Origin: CAYSHJ01 sp964589725
GTDB lineage: Bacteria > Planctomycetota > Planctomycetia > Planctomycetales > Planctomycetaceae
Length of the DNA stretch: 10,557 nt
Assembly (NCBI GenBank): GCA_964589725.1
Contig: CAZPUJ010000351.1
Location: forward strand, 1 to 10,557
Direction of reading: 5' to 3'
Shown here: piece after piece, positions 1-6,636 of the stretch
Layout: each line of letters opens with the position of its first letter
Position numbering within the stretch: position 1 is the stretch's first letter
Notes under the pieces: generated by a model
The model's input: the letters and a program-made list of their open reading frames with translations, nothing else
Told to the model about the DNA's origin: nothing
The model's database searches: none
Program-made: the position numbers and the translations under genes

Positions 1-2
1 GC

Positions 3-527
3 GAGACCGCCGATGCGATGACACAAGCGGTGCTCGACGTGCGTCGCGCGGCGGCGTGGTTGACGGCGCGGCCGGAAGTCGACACGAAACGGCTGGGGGT
101 CACGGGCATCAGTTTGGGAGGCATCATGTCCGCGCTGTCGGCGGCGGGCGAACCGAGGTTTCGCAAGGTGGCGATTTATCTCGGAGGCGGTCGACTGGGC
201 GAAAACCTATGGAGGATGGATCATCGCGACGCGGAGACTTTTCGCCAGGAATGGATCGCTCGCGGTGAGTCGCGTGAGTCGTTTCTCAAGCTGCTGGAGC
301 CGGTCGATCCGGTGACCCACGGCCATCTATTGAGAGACCGCGACGTGTTGATGGTCAACGCCAAGAATGACGAGATCATTCCCCGCGAGGCAACCGAAGC
401 GTTGTGGGCCTCGATCGGCAAACGACCGGACCTGGTATGGCTCGATGCCGGACATATCTCGGCCGCGAAGTTCTTGCCCGGCGAACTGGGCCGCTTGCAA
501 CAGTTCTTCAACGCATGGCCGAGGTAG
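3..527 (+). CDS. Alpha/beta hydrolase, C-terminal part (5' truncated by window edge)
   Basis: This is the C-terminal portion of an alpha/beta-hydrolase-fold enzyme, probably a serine esterase or peptidase of the dienelactone hydrolase/prolyl oligopeptidase type. Counting from the ATG at 18, the nucleophile elbow GISLGG puts the catalytic Ser at residue 32. An acidic residue after a beta strand follows in VNAKNDEIIP (Asp118), and the catalytic His is in DAGHIS (His146). The order Ser-Asp-His and its spacing match the family. The ATG at 18 is probably not the real start: the frame is open to the left edge (codons from position 3), and family members normally have many more residues before the elbow. 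No signal peptide or substrate clue is visible. The stop is TAG at 525-527, 5 nt from the end of the convergent deacetylase gene. Fold assignment is confident; substrate is unknown. Confidence 0.85.
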   Translation, partial: ETADAMTQAVLDVRRAAAWLTARPEVDTKRLGVTGISLGGIMSALSAAGEPRFRKVAIYLGGGRLGENLWRMDHRDAETFRQEWIARGESRESFLKLLEPVDPVTHGHLLRDRDVLMVNAKNDEIIPREATEALWASIGKRPDLVWLDAGHISAAKFLPGELGRLQQFFNAWPR

Positions 528-532
528 TCGCC

Positions 533-1471
533 TCATGCATCGTGGAGCGCACTCAAGTGCAACGCCACGCATTCGGCGAGCGCGGTCAGGTGGTAGCCAC
601 CTTCCAGCAGGCTCACGATCTTTCCTCCACAGTGCTCTTTCGCCACGCCGATGACGAGTTCCGAGAGCTTCGTGAAATCTTCAGACTCCAATCCCAGCGA
701 GCCGATTGGATCTTTCGCATGCGCGTCGAAGCCCGCACTAATCAGCACGAACTCCGGCCGGCAGCGTTTCGCCGCGTCGAGTAACATCGACTCGAACCGT
801 GCGAGATACTCGCGACGGGGCGAGCCGAACTTCACGGGCAGGTTGAAGATCGCTCCCAACCCTTTGCCTTTGCCCGTTTCGTCGCTGTCGCCTGAGCCAG
901 GATAAAATGGAAAGCGGTGAGCGGAGAAGAAGTGAATCTCGCCATCTTCGTAGAAGAGGTCTTGCGTACCGTTGCCGTGATGCACGTCCCAATCGACGAT
1001 CAAAACGCGCCGCAGGCCATGAGCTGCTTGAGCATGCCGCGCCGCGACGGCCACATTGTTGAATAAACAAAAGCCCATCGGTTCCTTCGCCAGCGCGTGA
1101 TGTCCCGGCGGCCGAACCAGGCAGAGCGCGCGATGATGCTTGGCGTCGCTCTTCAGAACTTGATCGACGGCGGCGCAGGCGGTGCCGGTGGCTCTCAGGG
1201 CCACGTCGTACGAGCGGCGACTGCAAATCGTGTCTTGCTCGATCCGCCCGCCGCCGTCGCGGCAGTATCGTTCCACGTGGTCGATGTGCTCGGCCGAGTG
1301 GACTCGCAACAGTTGCTCGCGCGAGGCGGCCGCGATCTCGCCGCGGGCACAGCGTTCATCGAGCTTCAGCTCCGTCAACTTGTGCGTGATGCTCCGCAGC
1401 CGCTCGGCGGACTCCGGGTGCTTGCCCGTGTCGTGCTCCAGAAAAACAGGGTCCGTGAACAGCAACGTCAT
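533..1471 (-). CDS. Histone deacetylase family protein (zinc-dependent acetyl-amide hydrolase)
   Basis: This is a complete 312-residue member of the arginase-deacetylase/HDAC superfamily (Hist_deacetyl), with class II-like wording. Bacterial members remove acetyl or acyl groups from lysines, polyamines or other small amines; the substrate cannot be read from sequence. The N-terminus has the family pattern HDTGKHPESAERL. The active-site pair His124-His125 lies in RPPGHHAL, followed by GFCLFNNVA. The charge-relay and zinc ligands are in DWDVHHGNGT (Asp160, Asp162, His164), the third zinc ligand is Asp249 in SAGFDAH, and Tyr293 in LEGGYH matches the transition-state tyrosine. The full catalytic set suggests an active enzyme. 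I chose the ATG at 1469-1471 because homology begins there; the frame stays open upstream to an ATG at 1720, but that extension looks non-coding. No signal peptide is seen, so it is probably cytoplasmic. It reads divergently from the HEAT-like gene. Confidence 0.92.
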   Translation of the reverse strand: MTLLFTDPVFLEHDTGKHPESAERLRSITHKLTELKLDERCARGEIAAASREQLLRVHSAEHIDHVERYCRDGGGRIEQDTICSRRSYDVALRATGTACAAVDQVLKSDAKHHRALCLVRPPGHHALAKEPMGFCLFNNVAVAARHAQAAHGLRRVLIVDWDVHHGNGTQDLFYEDGEIHFFSAHRFPFYPGSGDSDETGKGKGLGAIFNLPVKFGSPRREYLARFESMLLDAAKRCRPEFVLISAGFDAHAKDPIGSLGLESEDFTKLSELVIGVAKEHCGGKIVSLLEGGYHLTALAECVALHLSALHDA

Positions 1472-1622
1472 GACGGCGGCTCGGAGTGCAGAATGTTGGA
1501 CGGGCCGGTGGAGATTGTCGGTCGGGCGAATTGTGCCACGCAAGCCTCGGGCTGCGAATCCGTAACATCCGTCCGCCGCGCGGCCGCTGATCGGTGATTG
1601 ATCCGCGATCCAGAGCCGCCGC

Positions 1623-1652
1623 TTGACACTGTCCGAAAACCAGTGATACGGT
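1623..1652 (+). promoter_or_regulatory. Candidate sigma70-type promoter for the HEAT-like gene
   Basis: A perfect -35 hexamer TTGACA (1623-1628) is followed by an 18-bp spacer and TACGGT (1647-1652), which keeps the key T1, A2 and T6 of the -10 box but only 3 of 6 positions. If used, transcription would start near 1659. The leader would be about 330 nt if translation starts at 1987, or about 150 nt if it starts at GTG 1807. This is a pattern match only. Confidence 0.35.
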
Positions 1653-1682
1653 TGACTCACCGTAAGGCATCGCTGGCCGGGG

Positions 1683-1696
1683 TTCGATGCATCGAA
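1683..1696. promoter_or_regulatory. Perfect 14-bp palindrome, possible operator
   Basis: TTCGATGCATCGAA is a perfect inverted repeat with no spacer. It lies about 25 nt after the predicted start point of the promoter at 1623-1652, where a dimeric repressor would be expected to bind. A 14-bp perfect palindrome has a chance of about 1 in 16,384 per position, so roughly 0.03 are expected in this intergenic region. The role as an operator is inferred. Confidence 0.35.
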
Positions 1697-1986
1697 GTCA
1701 CTTCCTTGGTCCTCCTTCACCTCTTTTTGCAGTCGTCCCGGTCTTTTCGTCCTTGATCAGGAAGTCGTGTTTGTACGCGGGAATTGGCTCGCTAAGGGAA
1801 TGCAACGTGGCAAAACCCGCGCCCGCCGAGTACCTTGTTTCTTTCTTGGACAGAACCTTGGAATCGCCAACGACGTTCGATCGTTCGGCTTTGTCCCGAA
1901 AAGGGGACCGTGTCGTGCAACCGGACCTCCTTCCACCAGCGTGCGTGGCAAGCGTGCTGACAACCTCCACTCGAAGCTTCCGATCT

Positions 1987-3423
1987 ATGCCTGCTCGATT
2001 TGAGCGAATTCGAAGAATGTGCCCCGCCGGCGCGCTGAGTGTGCTGCTGTTGTTGTCATCCGCTCAGTTGGCTTTCTGTCAGGTCAGCGACACCGCCGAG
2101 GCGCGACCGGAAGACGTCGCTGGCCAGCCGCAAGAGAACGCTCTTCCACCCGGTTTGATCCAGGCTCGCGACATCCCGCCCGAGATGCAGATCACCAAGG
2201 AGATGTACACCGATGCCGAGGAGATCGAGTTCCGTCGCAAGGGCCTGAAGCCCTTTGAGGACGCTCTGAAGTCGTCTAATCTCACCGACGAAGAGAAGAA
2301 GGCCATCGACGCCGGTGCGAAGTATATGATTGACCGTTTTACAATGAAAAAATTCCGCGAGGAAGAGGCGCCGAAAAAAGGAGACAAGCCGGGCGCGGTC
2401 CTCAGGAATGCTCCACCCAAAGAGCGGCTGCACGATCTGCGGAAGACGATCCTCAACGACATCAAACTCAAAGCCAAAACACCGGCCTCTCGCGAGTACT
2501 TGTTGAAAGCCATTACCGATCGCTGCGAGCAATTGCTCGATAACCATTTCATCGTGCGACTGAATGTCGTCTTGTTGCTCAGTCAGTTGTCGTCCGAATA
2601 CCCGACGAAGGTTGGAGTGGAACCTCCCGCCTATGTCGGCGCTTGCCCGGTTTTACTGAAAGTGGTCAAAGACGACAAACAGCATCAGGCCATCAAGATT
2701 CCCGCCGTGCGCGGCTTGATCCGCATCTGTCGCACGGGCTTACCGCCGGATCCGAACGACAAACGACGAGCGGAGATCGCTCTGGCTCTGGCGGCGGAAC
2801 TGAAACGGAACGACACGTACTGGTGGTATCAGATGGTGTTGGTGGAGTGCTTGGCGACCGCGGGCGTGACCGTCGACCCGGCCGCTCGCAACAATCCTGT
2901 GGTCTTGGACGCGTTGCGCGATACGATCTCCGACAAGAAACGACACTGGGAGGTGCGCACCAAAGCGGCGAAAGCCGTCGGCCGATTGCCGCCCGACAAT
3001 AACGTCAACATCGCACCCACCGCGTATGCCATCGCCAATCTCGGATACGAGATGGCTCAAGCGTACAACGCCAGCCCCGCTCGAGTGGAATGGAAATACT
3101 ACTCCTTCAACTTGTTCTTCGCGTTCAAGGCAGAACGTGGGGAACCACTCGTTTTGGGAAAACGCAAGCCCGGGTTGATGGAAGCCCTTCCGAATTCCAA
3201 AGACGTCAAAGATGCTTACGATCAAATCTTGTTGATCGCCAATCACATGCTTAACGCAGACGACAAGCAGTTCTCCAAAGAGCAACTGAAGGGCTTCAGC
3301 GATTGGCTCGATAGCCGCCGACCCGCCAACGTCCCTCCCGCGAACAATGCGCCCGTGGGTGCCAGTCCCAAGTCCGAACCGGCTCCGCAAACCAAACCGG
3401 CATCGACGGGATCGGCGGAATAA
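1987..3423 (+). CDS. Secreted HEAT-like helical-repeat protein
   Basis: This 478-residue protein is predicted to be exported. The start at 1987 gives a Sec-type signal peptide: a basic n-region with four Arg in residues 1-10, a hydrophobic core at about 16-30 (ALSVLLLLSSAQLAF), and likely cleavage near residue 31. LAFC resembles a lipobox, but Phe at -1 makes a lipoprotein unlikely. Residues 60-160 are highly charged and helical. Residues about 160-360 look like degenerate HEAT repeats, for example around FIVRLNVVLLLSQL, IPAVRGLIRIC and WEVRTKAAKAVGRL. The tail from about 445 is low-complexity, rich in Pro, Ala and Ser. HEAT-type solenoids generally bind other proteins; no enzyme motif is visible. 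Alternative start: GTG at 1807, preceded by AAGGGAA at 1794-1800, would add 60 residues and turn the signal into an internal membrane anchor. It lies 215 nt before the PSCyt2/PSD1 gene, same strand. Confidence 0.75.
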   Translation: MPARFERIRRMCPAGALSVLLLLSSAQLAFCQVSDTAEARPEDVAGQPQENALPPGLIQARDIPPEMQITKEMYTDAEEIEFRRKGLKPFEDALKSSNLTDEEKKAIDAGAKYMIDRFTMKKFREEEAPKKGDKPGAVLRNAPPKERLHDLRKTILNDIKLKAKTPASREYLLKAITDRCEQLLDNHFIVRLNVVLLLSQLSSEYPTKVGVEPPAYVGACPVLLKVVKDDKQHQAIKIPAVRGLIRICRTGLPPDPNDKRRAEIALALAAELKRNDTYWWYQMVLVECLATAGVTVDPAARNNPVVLDALRDTISDKKRHWEVRTKAAKAVGRLPPDNNVNIAPTAYAIANLGYEMAQAYNASPARVEWKYYSFNLFFAFKAERGEPLVLGKRKPGLMEALPNSKDVKDAYDQILLIANHMLNADDKQFSKEQLKGFSDWLDSRRPANVPPANNAPVGASPKSEPAPQTKPASTGSAE

Positions 3424-3481
3424 ATCGCTGGGGGGTATCGTCGGCCCGGCAAGGTTGAGATCGCCAAGAACAAGCCCCCTG

Positions 3482-3509
3482 TTGTGGCTGTGTCGAACCG
3501 GACGATAAT
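3482..3509 (+). promoter_or_regulatory. Candidate promoter for the PSCyt2/PSD1-DUF1501-WD40 operon
   Basis: TTGTGG (3482-3487) is followed by a 16-bp spacer and GATAAT (3504-3509). The -10 box matches the consensus at 5 of 6 positions, the -35 box at 3 of 6. Transcription would start near 3516, leaving a leader of about 120 nt that contains both hairpins at 3537-3594. Confidence 0.3.
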
Positions 3510-3536
3510 CATCAATACTACTTGCTGCCTCATTGG

Positions 3537-3566
3537 TGGCACGGTAGCTTTACGCTCACTGTGCCA
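3537..3566. repeat. Hairpin with 12-bp stem; possible dispersed intergenic palindrome
   Basis: TGGCAC (3537-3542) pairs with GTGCCA (3561-3566). The stem continues through G3543-T3560 (wobble), G3544-C3559 and T3545-A3558, skips a bulged C3557, and ends with AGC/GCT (3546-3548 with 3554-3556) around a TTTAC loop. There is no T-run after it, so it is not a classical Rho-independent terminator. It resembles REP-like dispersed intergenic palindromes; copy number cannot be judged from one window. Confidence 0.55.
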
Positions 3567-3594
3567 AGGCCGGGGCTTGCTTCCGCTCCTTGGC
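3563..3594. promoter_or_regulatory. Second, competing hairpin in the operon leader
   Basis: GCCAAGG (3563-3569) pairs with CCTTGGC (3588-3594), and an inner CGG/CCG pairing (3571-3573 with 3583-3585) extends it. Four of its bases (3563-3566) are also used by the hairpin at 3537-3566, so both cannot form fully at once. That arrangement resembles a conformational switch or attenuator, but may simply be part of a repeat unit. Confidence 0.35.
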
Positions 3595-3638
3595 GACATT
3601 GCCCTCCTCGCTTGATCCCGCCTCCTGAAGACGTACCC

Positions 3639-5282
3639 ATGCGGATGTTGTTTTCCATCAGCACGGTCGCAGTCTGGTTGTGTGGGGCCTTTTCGTCGCT
3701 CGCTGCCGAGTCAACGATGTTGCCGGCCGACACGCCGATCGAACAAGCCATCGACCAGTTCGTCATTCAGCGGCTTGAGTCTGAGAAGGTCACTCCGTCC
3801 GTACAGGTTGACGACTTGAATCTGCTCCGACGTCTAACGCTCGACCTTGCGGGACGCATCCCGACCACGTCCGAAGCACAGTCATACGCCGCCTCGACTT
3901 CGACAGCGAAACGAGCCGAACTGGTCGATCGACTGCTCGCCAGTCCCGACTACGCGTTTCACCATCGCAACGAACTGGATCGTCTGCTGCTTCCCAAGAA
4001 AGCCAACGACGGCGACTTTCGGAAGTACTTGTTGTGGGCCGTTCAACAAAACCGCGCCTGGGACGTCATGTTCCGCGACATGTTGGTCGGCGACGAGAAT
4101 GACGAACAGCAACGGGCCGCGCTGACGTTCGTCAAAGCGCGCGCCGCAAGCGTCGATGACCTGACCAACGACGCTGCCAGTTTGTTCTTTGGCGTGAATG
4201 TCAGTTGCGCGAAGTGCCACGACCATCCGCTCGCTCCCGATTGGCAGCAAGACCATTTCTATGGCATGTCGTCGTTCTTCAGTCGCACTTACCTGACAAA
4301 GAAAAACCTGCTGGCGGAGAAGTCGGTTGGAGAAGTGAAGTTCAGCACGACCAAGGGAGTCGAGAAGCAAGCCAAGTTTCTGTTCTTGACCGGCGTGGTC
4401 ATCGACGAGCCGACGGTCGAGCGATCGAAGGACGACCTCAAGAAGTTGGATGAAGCAGTCAAGCTTCTGATGAAAGAGGACAACGCTCCTCCGCCGACAA
4501 AGCCCGAATTCAGTCCGCGCGAGAAACTGGTTGAAGTCGCCTTGCGTAGCGAGGACAACCGCTTTTTCGCCCGCAACATCGTCAACCGCATTTGGGCACG
4601 GATTCTCGGCCGGGGTCTGGTTGATCCGCTCGATCAGATGCATTCGGCCAATGTTCCTAGTCATCCGGAGTTGCTCGACTGGTTGACTCGTGATTTGGTT
4701 GCACACGGCTACGACCTCAAGCGATTACTCCGCGGCATCGCGCTCAGCCAGACATACTCGCGCTCCAGCGAGTGGGCTTTGCCCGGCGACCTTCCGGCCC
4801 CACCGCTGTTCGCGGTCGCCAAGATCAGGTCGCTGTCGCCGCGCCAGTATGGCTTGTCGTTGTCGGTGGCCTCGCACAATCCGACGCAGTGGCCGACGTC
4901 TGATCAAGCGGAGCAGTGGGCGACTCGCCGCGAGCAACTGGAAGGGGCCGCCAACAGTTGGGTTGGGCAGATCGAAACACCCGGTGACGGCCAATTTCAA
5001 ATTGCTGTCGATGAGGCGCTGCTCTTCAGCAACAGCAACCACATTGACAACGAATTGATCCGCGATGCGGGTGATAAACTCGTTGGACACCTCAAGAGTT
5101 TGGAGTCGTTTCCCGCGGTGATCGACGCGACCTATTGGGCGATCTGCTCGCGACCGCCGCGCGACGACGAACGACAGGCCGTGACGGAGTATCTCGACAA
5201 GCATTCGTCCGATCGACTCGCCGCCATTCGGCAAGTCGTTTGGGCGTTGCTGACCAACCCGGAGTTGCGATTCAACTATTAG
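3639..5282 (+). CDS. PSCyt2/PSD1 (DUF1549 and DUF1553) domain protein, short form
   Basis: This 547-residue protein carries the two planctomycete-typical domains PSCyt2 (DUF1549, about residues 32-235) and PSD1 (DUF1553, about 291-547). The start at 3639 gives a Sec signal peptide (MRMLFSISTVAVWLCGAF, cleavage near residue 23). The PSCyt2 part has LLRRLTLDLAGRIPT and the conserved CAKCHDHP, a CxxCH c-type haem motif with Cys190, Cys193 and His194. The PSD1 part has FFARNIVNRIWARILGRGLV, HPELLDWL and LLRGIALSQTYSRSS. Family members are often longer and begin with a PSCyt1 domain carrying another CxxCH; that domain is absent here, so only one haem site is visible. It ends 16 nt before the DUF1501 gene, its usual partner. 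Reaction unknown; a secreted redox or binding role is inferred. An upstream in-frame ATG at 3522 was rejected because it would bury the signal peptide. Confidence 0.93.
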   Translation: MRMLFSISTVAVWLCGAFSSLAAESTMLPADTPIEQAIDQFVIQRLESEKVTPSVQVDDLNLLRRLTLDLAGRIPTTSEAQSYAASTSTAKRAELVDRLLASPDYAFHHRNELDRLLLPKKANDGDFRKYLLWAVQQNRAWDVMFRDMLVGDENDEQQRAALTFVKARAASVDDLTNDAASLFFGVNVSCAKCHDHPLAPDWQQDHFYGMSSFFSRTYLTKKNLLAEKSVGEVKFSTTKGVEKQAKFLFLTGVVIDEPTVERSKDDLKKLDEAVKLLMKEDNAPPPTKPEFSPREKLVEVALRSEDNRFFARNIVNRIWARILGRGLVDPLDQMHSANVPSHPELLDWLTRDLVAHGYDLKRLLRGIALSQTYSRSSEWALPGDLPAPPLFAVAKIRSLSPRQYGLSLSVASHNPTQWPTSDQAEQWATRREQLEGAANSWVGQIETPGDGQFQIAVDEALLFSNSNHIDNELIRDAGDKLVGHLKSLESFPAVIDATYWAICSRPPRDDERQAVTEYLDKHSSDRLAAIRQVVWALLTNPELRFNY

Positions 5283-5286
5283 TCGC

Positions 5287-5291
5287 AGGAG
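5287..5291 (+). promoter_or_regulatory. Shine-Dalgarno sequence for the DUF1501 gene
   Basis: AGGAG lies 7 nt before the ATG at 5299, 4 nt after the stop of the preceding gene. It is the clearest ribosome binding site in the window and fixes the DUF1501 start. Confidence 0.7.
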
Positions 5292-5298
5292 CCCTCTC

Positions 5299-6606
5299 AT
5301 GCCACAACCTGGAAGCTTCTGCTGCGGATCACCGGAGCACGGTTTGTCTCGCCGTGGATTCCTGAGCGCGGCCACGCTCGGAGCTGCTGGCACATTCGCC
5401 GCCGACATGGCGCGGTTAGATGGACTGCGGCACACGGCTTGGGCTGATGACGTCAAGAAGAACGACAAGCGAGTCATCTTGCTGTGGCTGGCGGGCGGTG
5501 CGAGTCAGTTCGAGACGTGGGATCCCAAGCCGGGTCGACCGACCGGAGGGCCGTTCCGACCGATCCCGACTTCCGCGACGGGCGTTCACATTTGCGAGCT
5601 GTTGCCGAAGATGGCTCAACGCATGCAGACCACGGCCATCATTCGTTCTCTAAACACGAAGAACGGTGATCACGGCGGCGGCTCCGAATTGATGGAGACC
5701 GGCCGACGCAAAGATCCCGGCATCGACTACCCGGACTTGGGAGCGATCGCCGCCAAGGAACTCGGCCGAGCGAGCAGCCAAGTGCCGGATTACGTTTCGA
5801 TGTACACGTCGACCGAAGGCCGACGCAAAGGCACCAGCGGATTCCTGGGTTCTCGATACGCTCCGATGTTTCTGTCGGAGAGCATGCAGCCGGAAAACAT
5901 GCGTCGCTTGGACACCATCTCCGAGATCGGCCATCAGGATCGCGCGGCGTTGCGTGACTTGCTCGCTCAACGCTTCGCTCGGAACCGGTCGAGCGATTTG
6001 ATCAGCAGCCACACCGATGCGTATCAGCGCGTACGCGGCTTGATGGCCAGCGAAAAACTTTTCGACATCGAACAAGAGCCGGAAGCTGCGCGAGCCAAAT
6101 ACGGGTCGACTCAATTCGGGCAACAATGCCTGATCGCTCGCCGGTTGTGCGAGGCGGGCGTGCCGTTCGTCAAAGTGGCTCGGGCCTGGTGGGACAGTCA
6201 CGGACAGAATTTCGAAACGCACCGCGAACTGTGTGCGGACCTTGACCATGCGATGTCCACATTGCTCGACGATCTGAAGGACCGCGGGCTGTTGGAACAC
6301 ACGCTAATCATCACGTTGGCAGAGTTCGGCCGCACTCCGGTGATCAACCCCAGCTTGGGCCGCGATCACTTCGCGAGCGCCTGGAGTTGCACGCTGAGCG
6401 GATGCGGCATCCGCGGCGGTGTGGCCTACGGCAAGACCGATGAAGACGGCCACAAAGTCGCCGATGGCGAAGTCTCCGCCAGCGACCTGTTCGCCACGAT
6501 GCTCTCCGCGCTGGGCATCAATCCGCAAAAAGAATACTTCGTAGGAGCGCGGCCGATTCCGCTGGCGGACTTTGGATCCAAGCCAGTCAAAGAGGTGCTG
6601 GCGTAA
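5299..6606 (+). CDS. DUF1501 domain protein with Tat signal
   Basis: This complete 435-residue DUF1501 protein belongs to a family thought to share the alkaline phosphatase/sulfatase-like fold. The N-terminus has a twin-arginine motif SRRGFL (Arg18-Arg19) followed by a short hydrophobic Ala/Gly-rich stretch, so export in the folded state, perhaps with a bound metal, is likely. Family motifs are in order: LLWLAGGASQFETWDPK (about 61-77), NGDHGGG (122-128), LAEFGRTP (340-347), GRDHFASAW (354-362) and GGVAYGKTDEDG. Asp75, Asp124, His125, Asp356 and His357 are plausible metal or catalytic ligands by analogy with the superfamily, not demonstrated. Start is supported by AGGAG at 5287-5291. It follows the PSCyt2/PSD1 gene as in many planctomycete genomes, and both products should reach the same side of the membrane. 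A Cys-Cys pair (8-9) precedes the Tat motif. Enzymatic activity of the family is not established. Confidence 0.94.
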   Translation: MPQPGSFCCGSPEHGLSRRGFLSAATLGAAGTFAADMARLDGLRHTAWADDVKKNDKRVILLWLAGGASQFETWDPKPGRPTGGPFRPIPTSATGVHICELLPKMAQRMQTTAIIRSLNTKNGDHGGGSELMETGRRKDPGIDYPDLGAIAAKELGRASSQVPDYVSMYTSTEGRRKGTSGFLGSRYAPMFLSESMQPENMRRLDTISEIGHQDRAALRDLLAQRFARNRSSDLISSHTDAYQRVRGLMASEKLFDIEQEPEAARAKYGSTQFGQQCLIARRLCEAGVPFVKVARAWWDSHGQNFETHRELCADLDHAMSTLLDDLKDRGLLEHTLIITLAEFGRTPVINPSLGRDHFASAWSCTLSGCGIRGGVAYGKTDEDGHKVADGEVSASDLFATMLSALGINPQKEYFVGARPIPLADFGSKPVKEVLA

Positions 6607-6636
6607 TCTGACATTTCCAACGCAGGTAGTTCACCC

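Larger units (their letters stand above)
1472..1986. other. Divergent intergenic region of 515 nt
   Basis: This gap separates the leftward deacetylase gene from the rightward HEAT-like gene and should hold both promoters. Rightward, the best candidate is TTGACA at 1623-1628 with TACGGT at 1647-1652. Leftward, only a weak candidate is visible: on the minus strand TTGCGT (plus-strand 1538-1543), an 18-bp spacer and GACAAT (1514-1519). A perfect 14-bp palindrome sits at 1683-1696. The 7-mer AGCGTGC is directly repeated at 1938 and 1951, and CGTTCG is repeated at 1874 and 1882. The frame of the downstream HEAT-like gene is open without a stop back through 1687, so part of this region could be coding (see the entry for that gene). 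I see no RNA gene or transposon remnant. Confidence 0.6.
3424..3638. other. Structured intergenic region before the PSCyt2/PSD1 operon
   Basis: This 215-nt gap holds a possible promoter (3482-3509), a 12-bp stem hairpin (3537-3566) and a competing second pairing (3563-3594). The frame of the next gene is open back to an ATG at 3522, but that stretch spans the hairpin and precedes the signal peptide, so it is probably untranslated. Confidence 0.6.

Noticed and set aside
1578..1588. GC-rich palindromic stretch containing GCGGCCGC
   Set aside because: Short GC palindromes are expected at this base composition, and no further symmetry surrounds it.
1472..1720. N-terminal extension of the deacetylase from an ATG at 1720
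   Set aside because: The deacetylase family similarity starts at the ATG at 1471, and the extra 83 residues show no domain and cover the divergent promoter region.
1767..2003. Small 78-codon plus-strand frame in the divergent intergenic region
   Set aside because: It has no recognisable domain, is rich in Arg and Gly, and overlaps the likely leader and start of the HEAT-like gene.
2100..2111. Possible lipoprotein processing of the HEAT-like protein at LAFC
   Set aside because: A lipobox needs a small residue before the Cys; Phe at -1 does not fit, so ordinary signal peptidase cleavage is more likely.
3882..4706. Long open frame on the minus strand (274 codons) inside the PSCyt2/PSD1 gene
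   Set aside because: It is antisense to a gene with clear family motifs, shows no recognisable domain, and is typical of GC-rich DNA.
4725..5477. Minus-strand open frame of 250 codons across the PSCyt2/PSD1-DUF1501 junction
   Set aside because: It overlaps two confidently assigned genes and their Shine-Dalgarno sequence, and its composition is low-information and Arg-rich.
5650..6300. Minus-strand open frame of 216 codons inside DUF1501
   Set aside because: Shadow of the DUF1501 coding frame; no domain is recognised.
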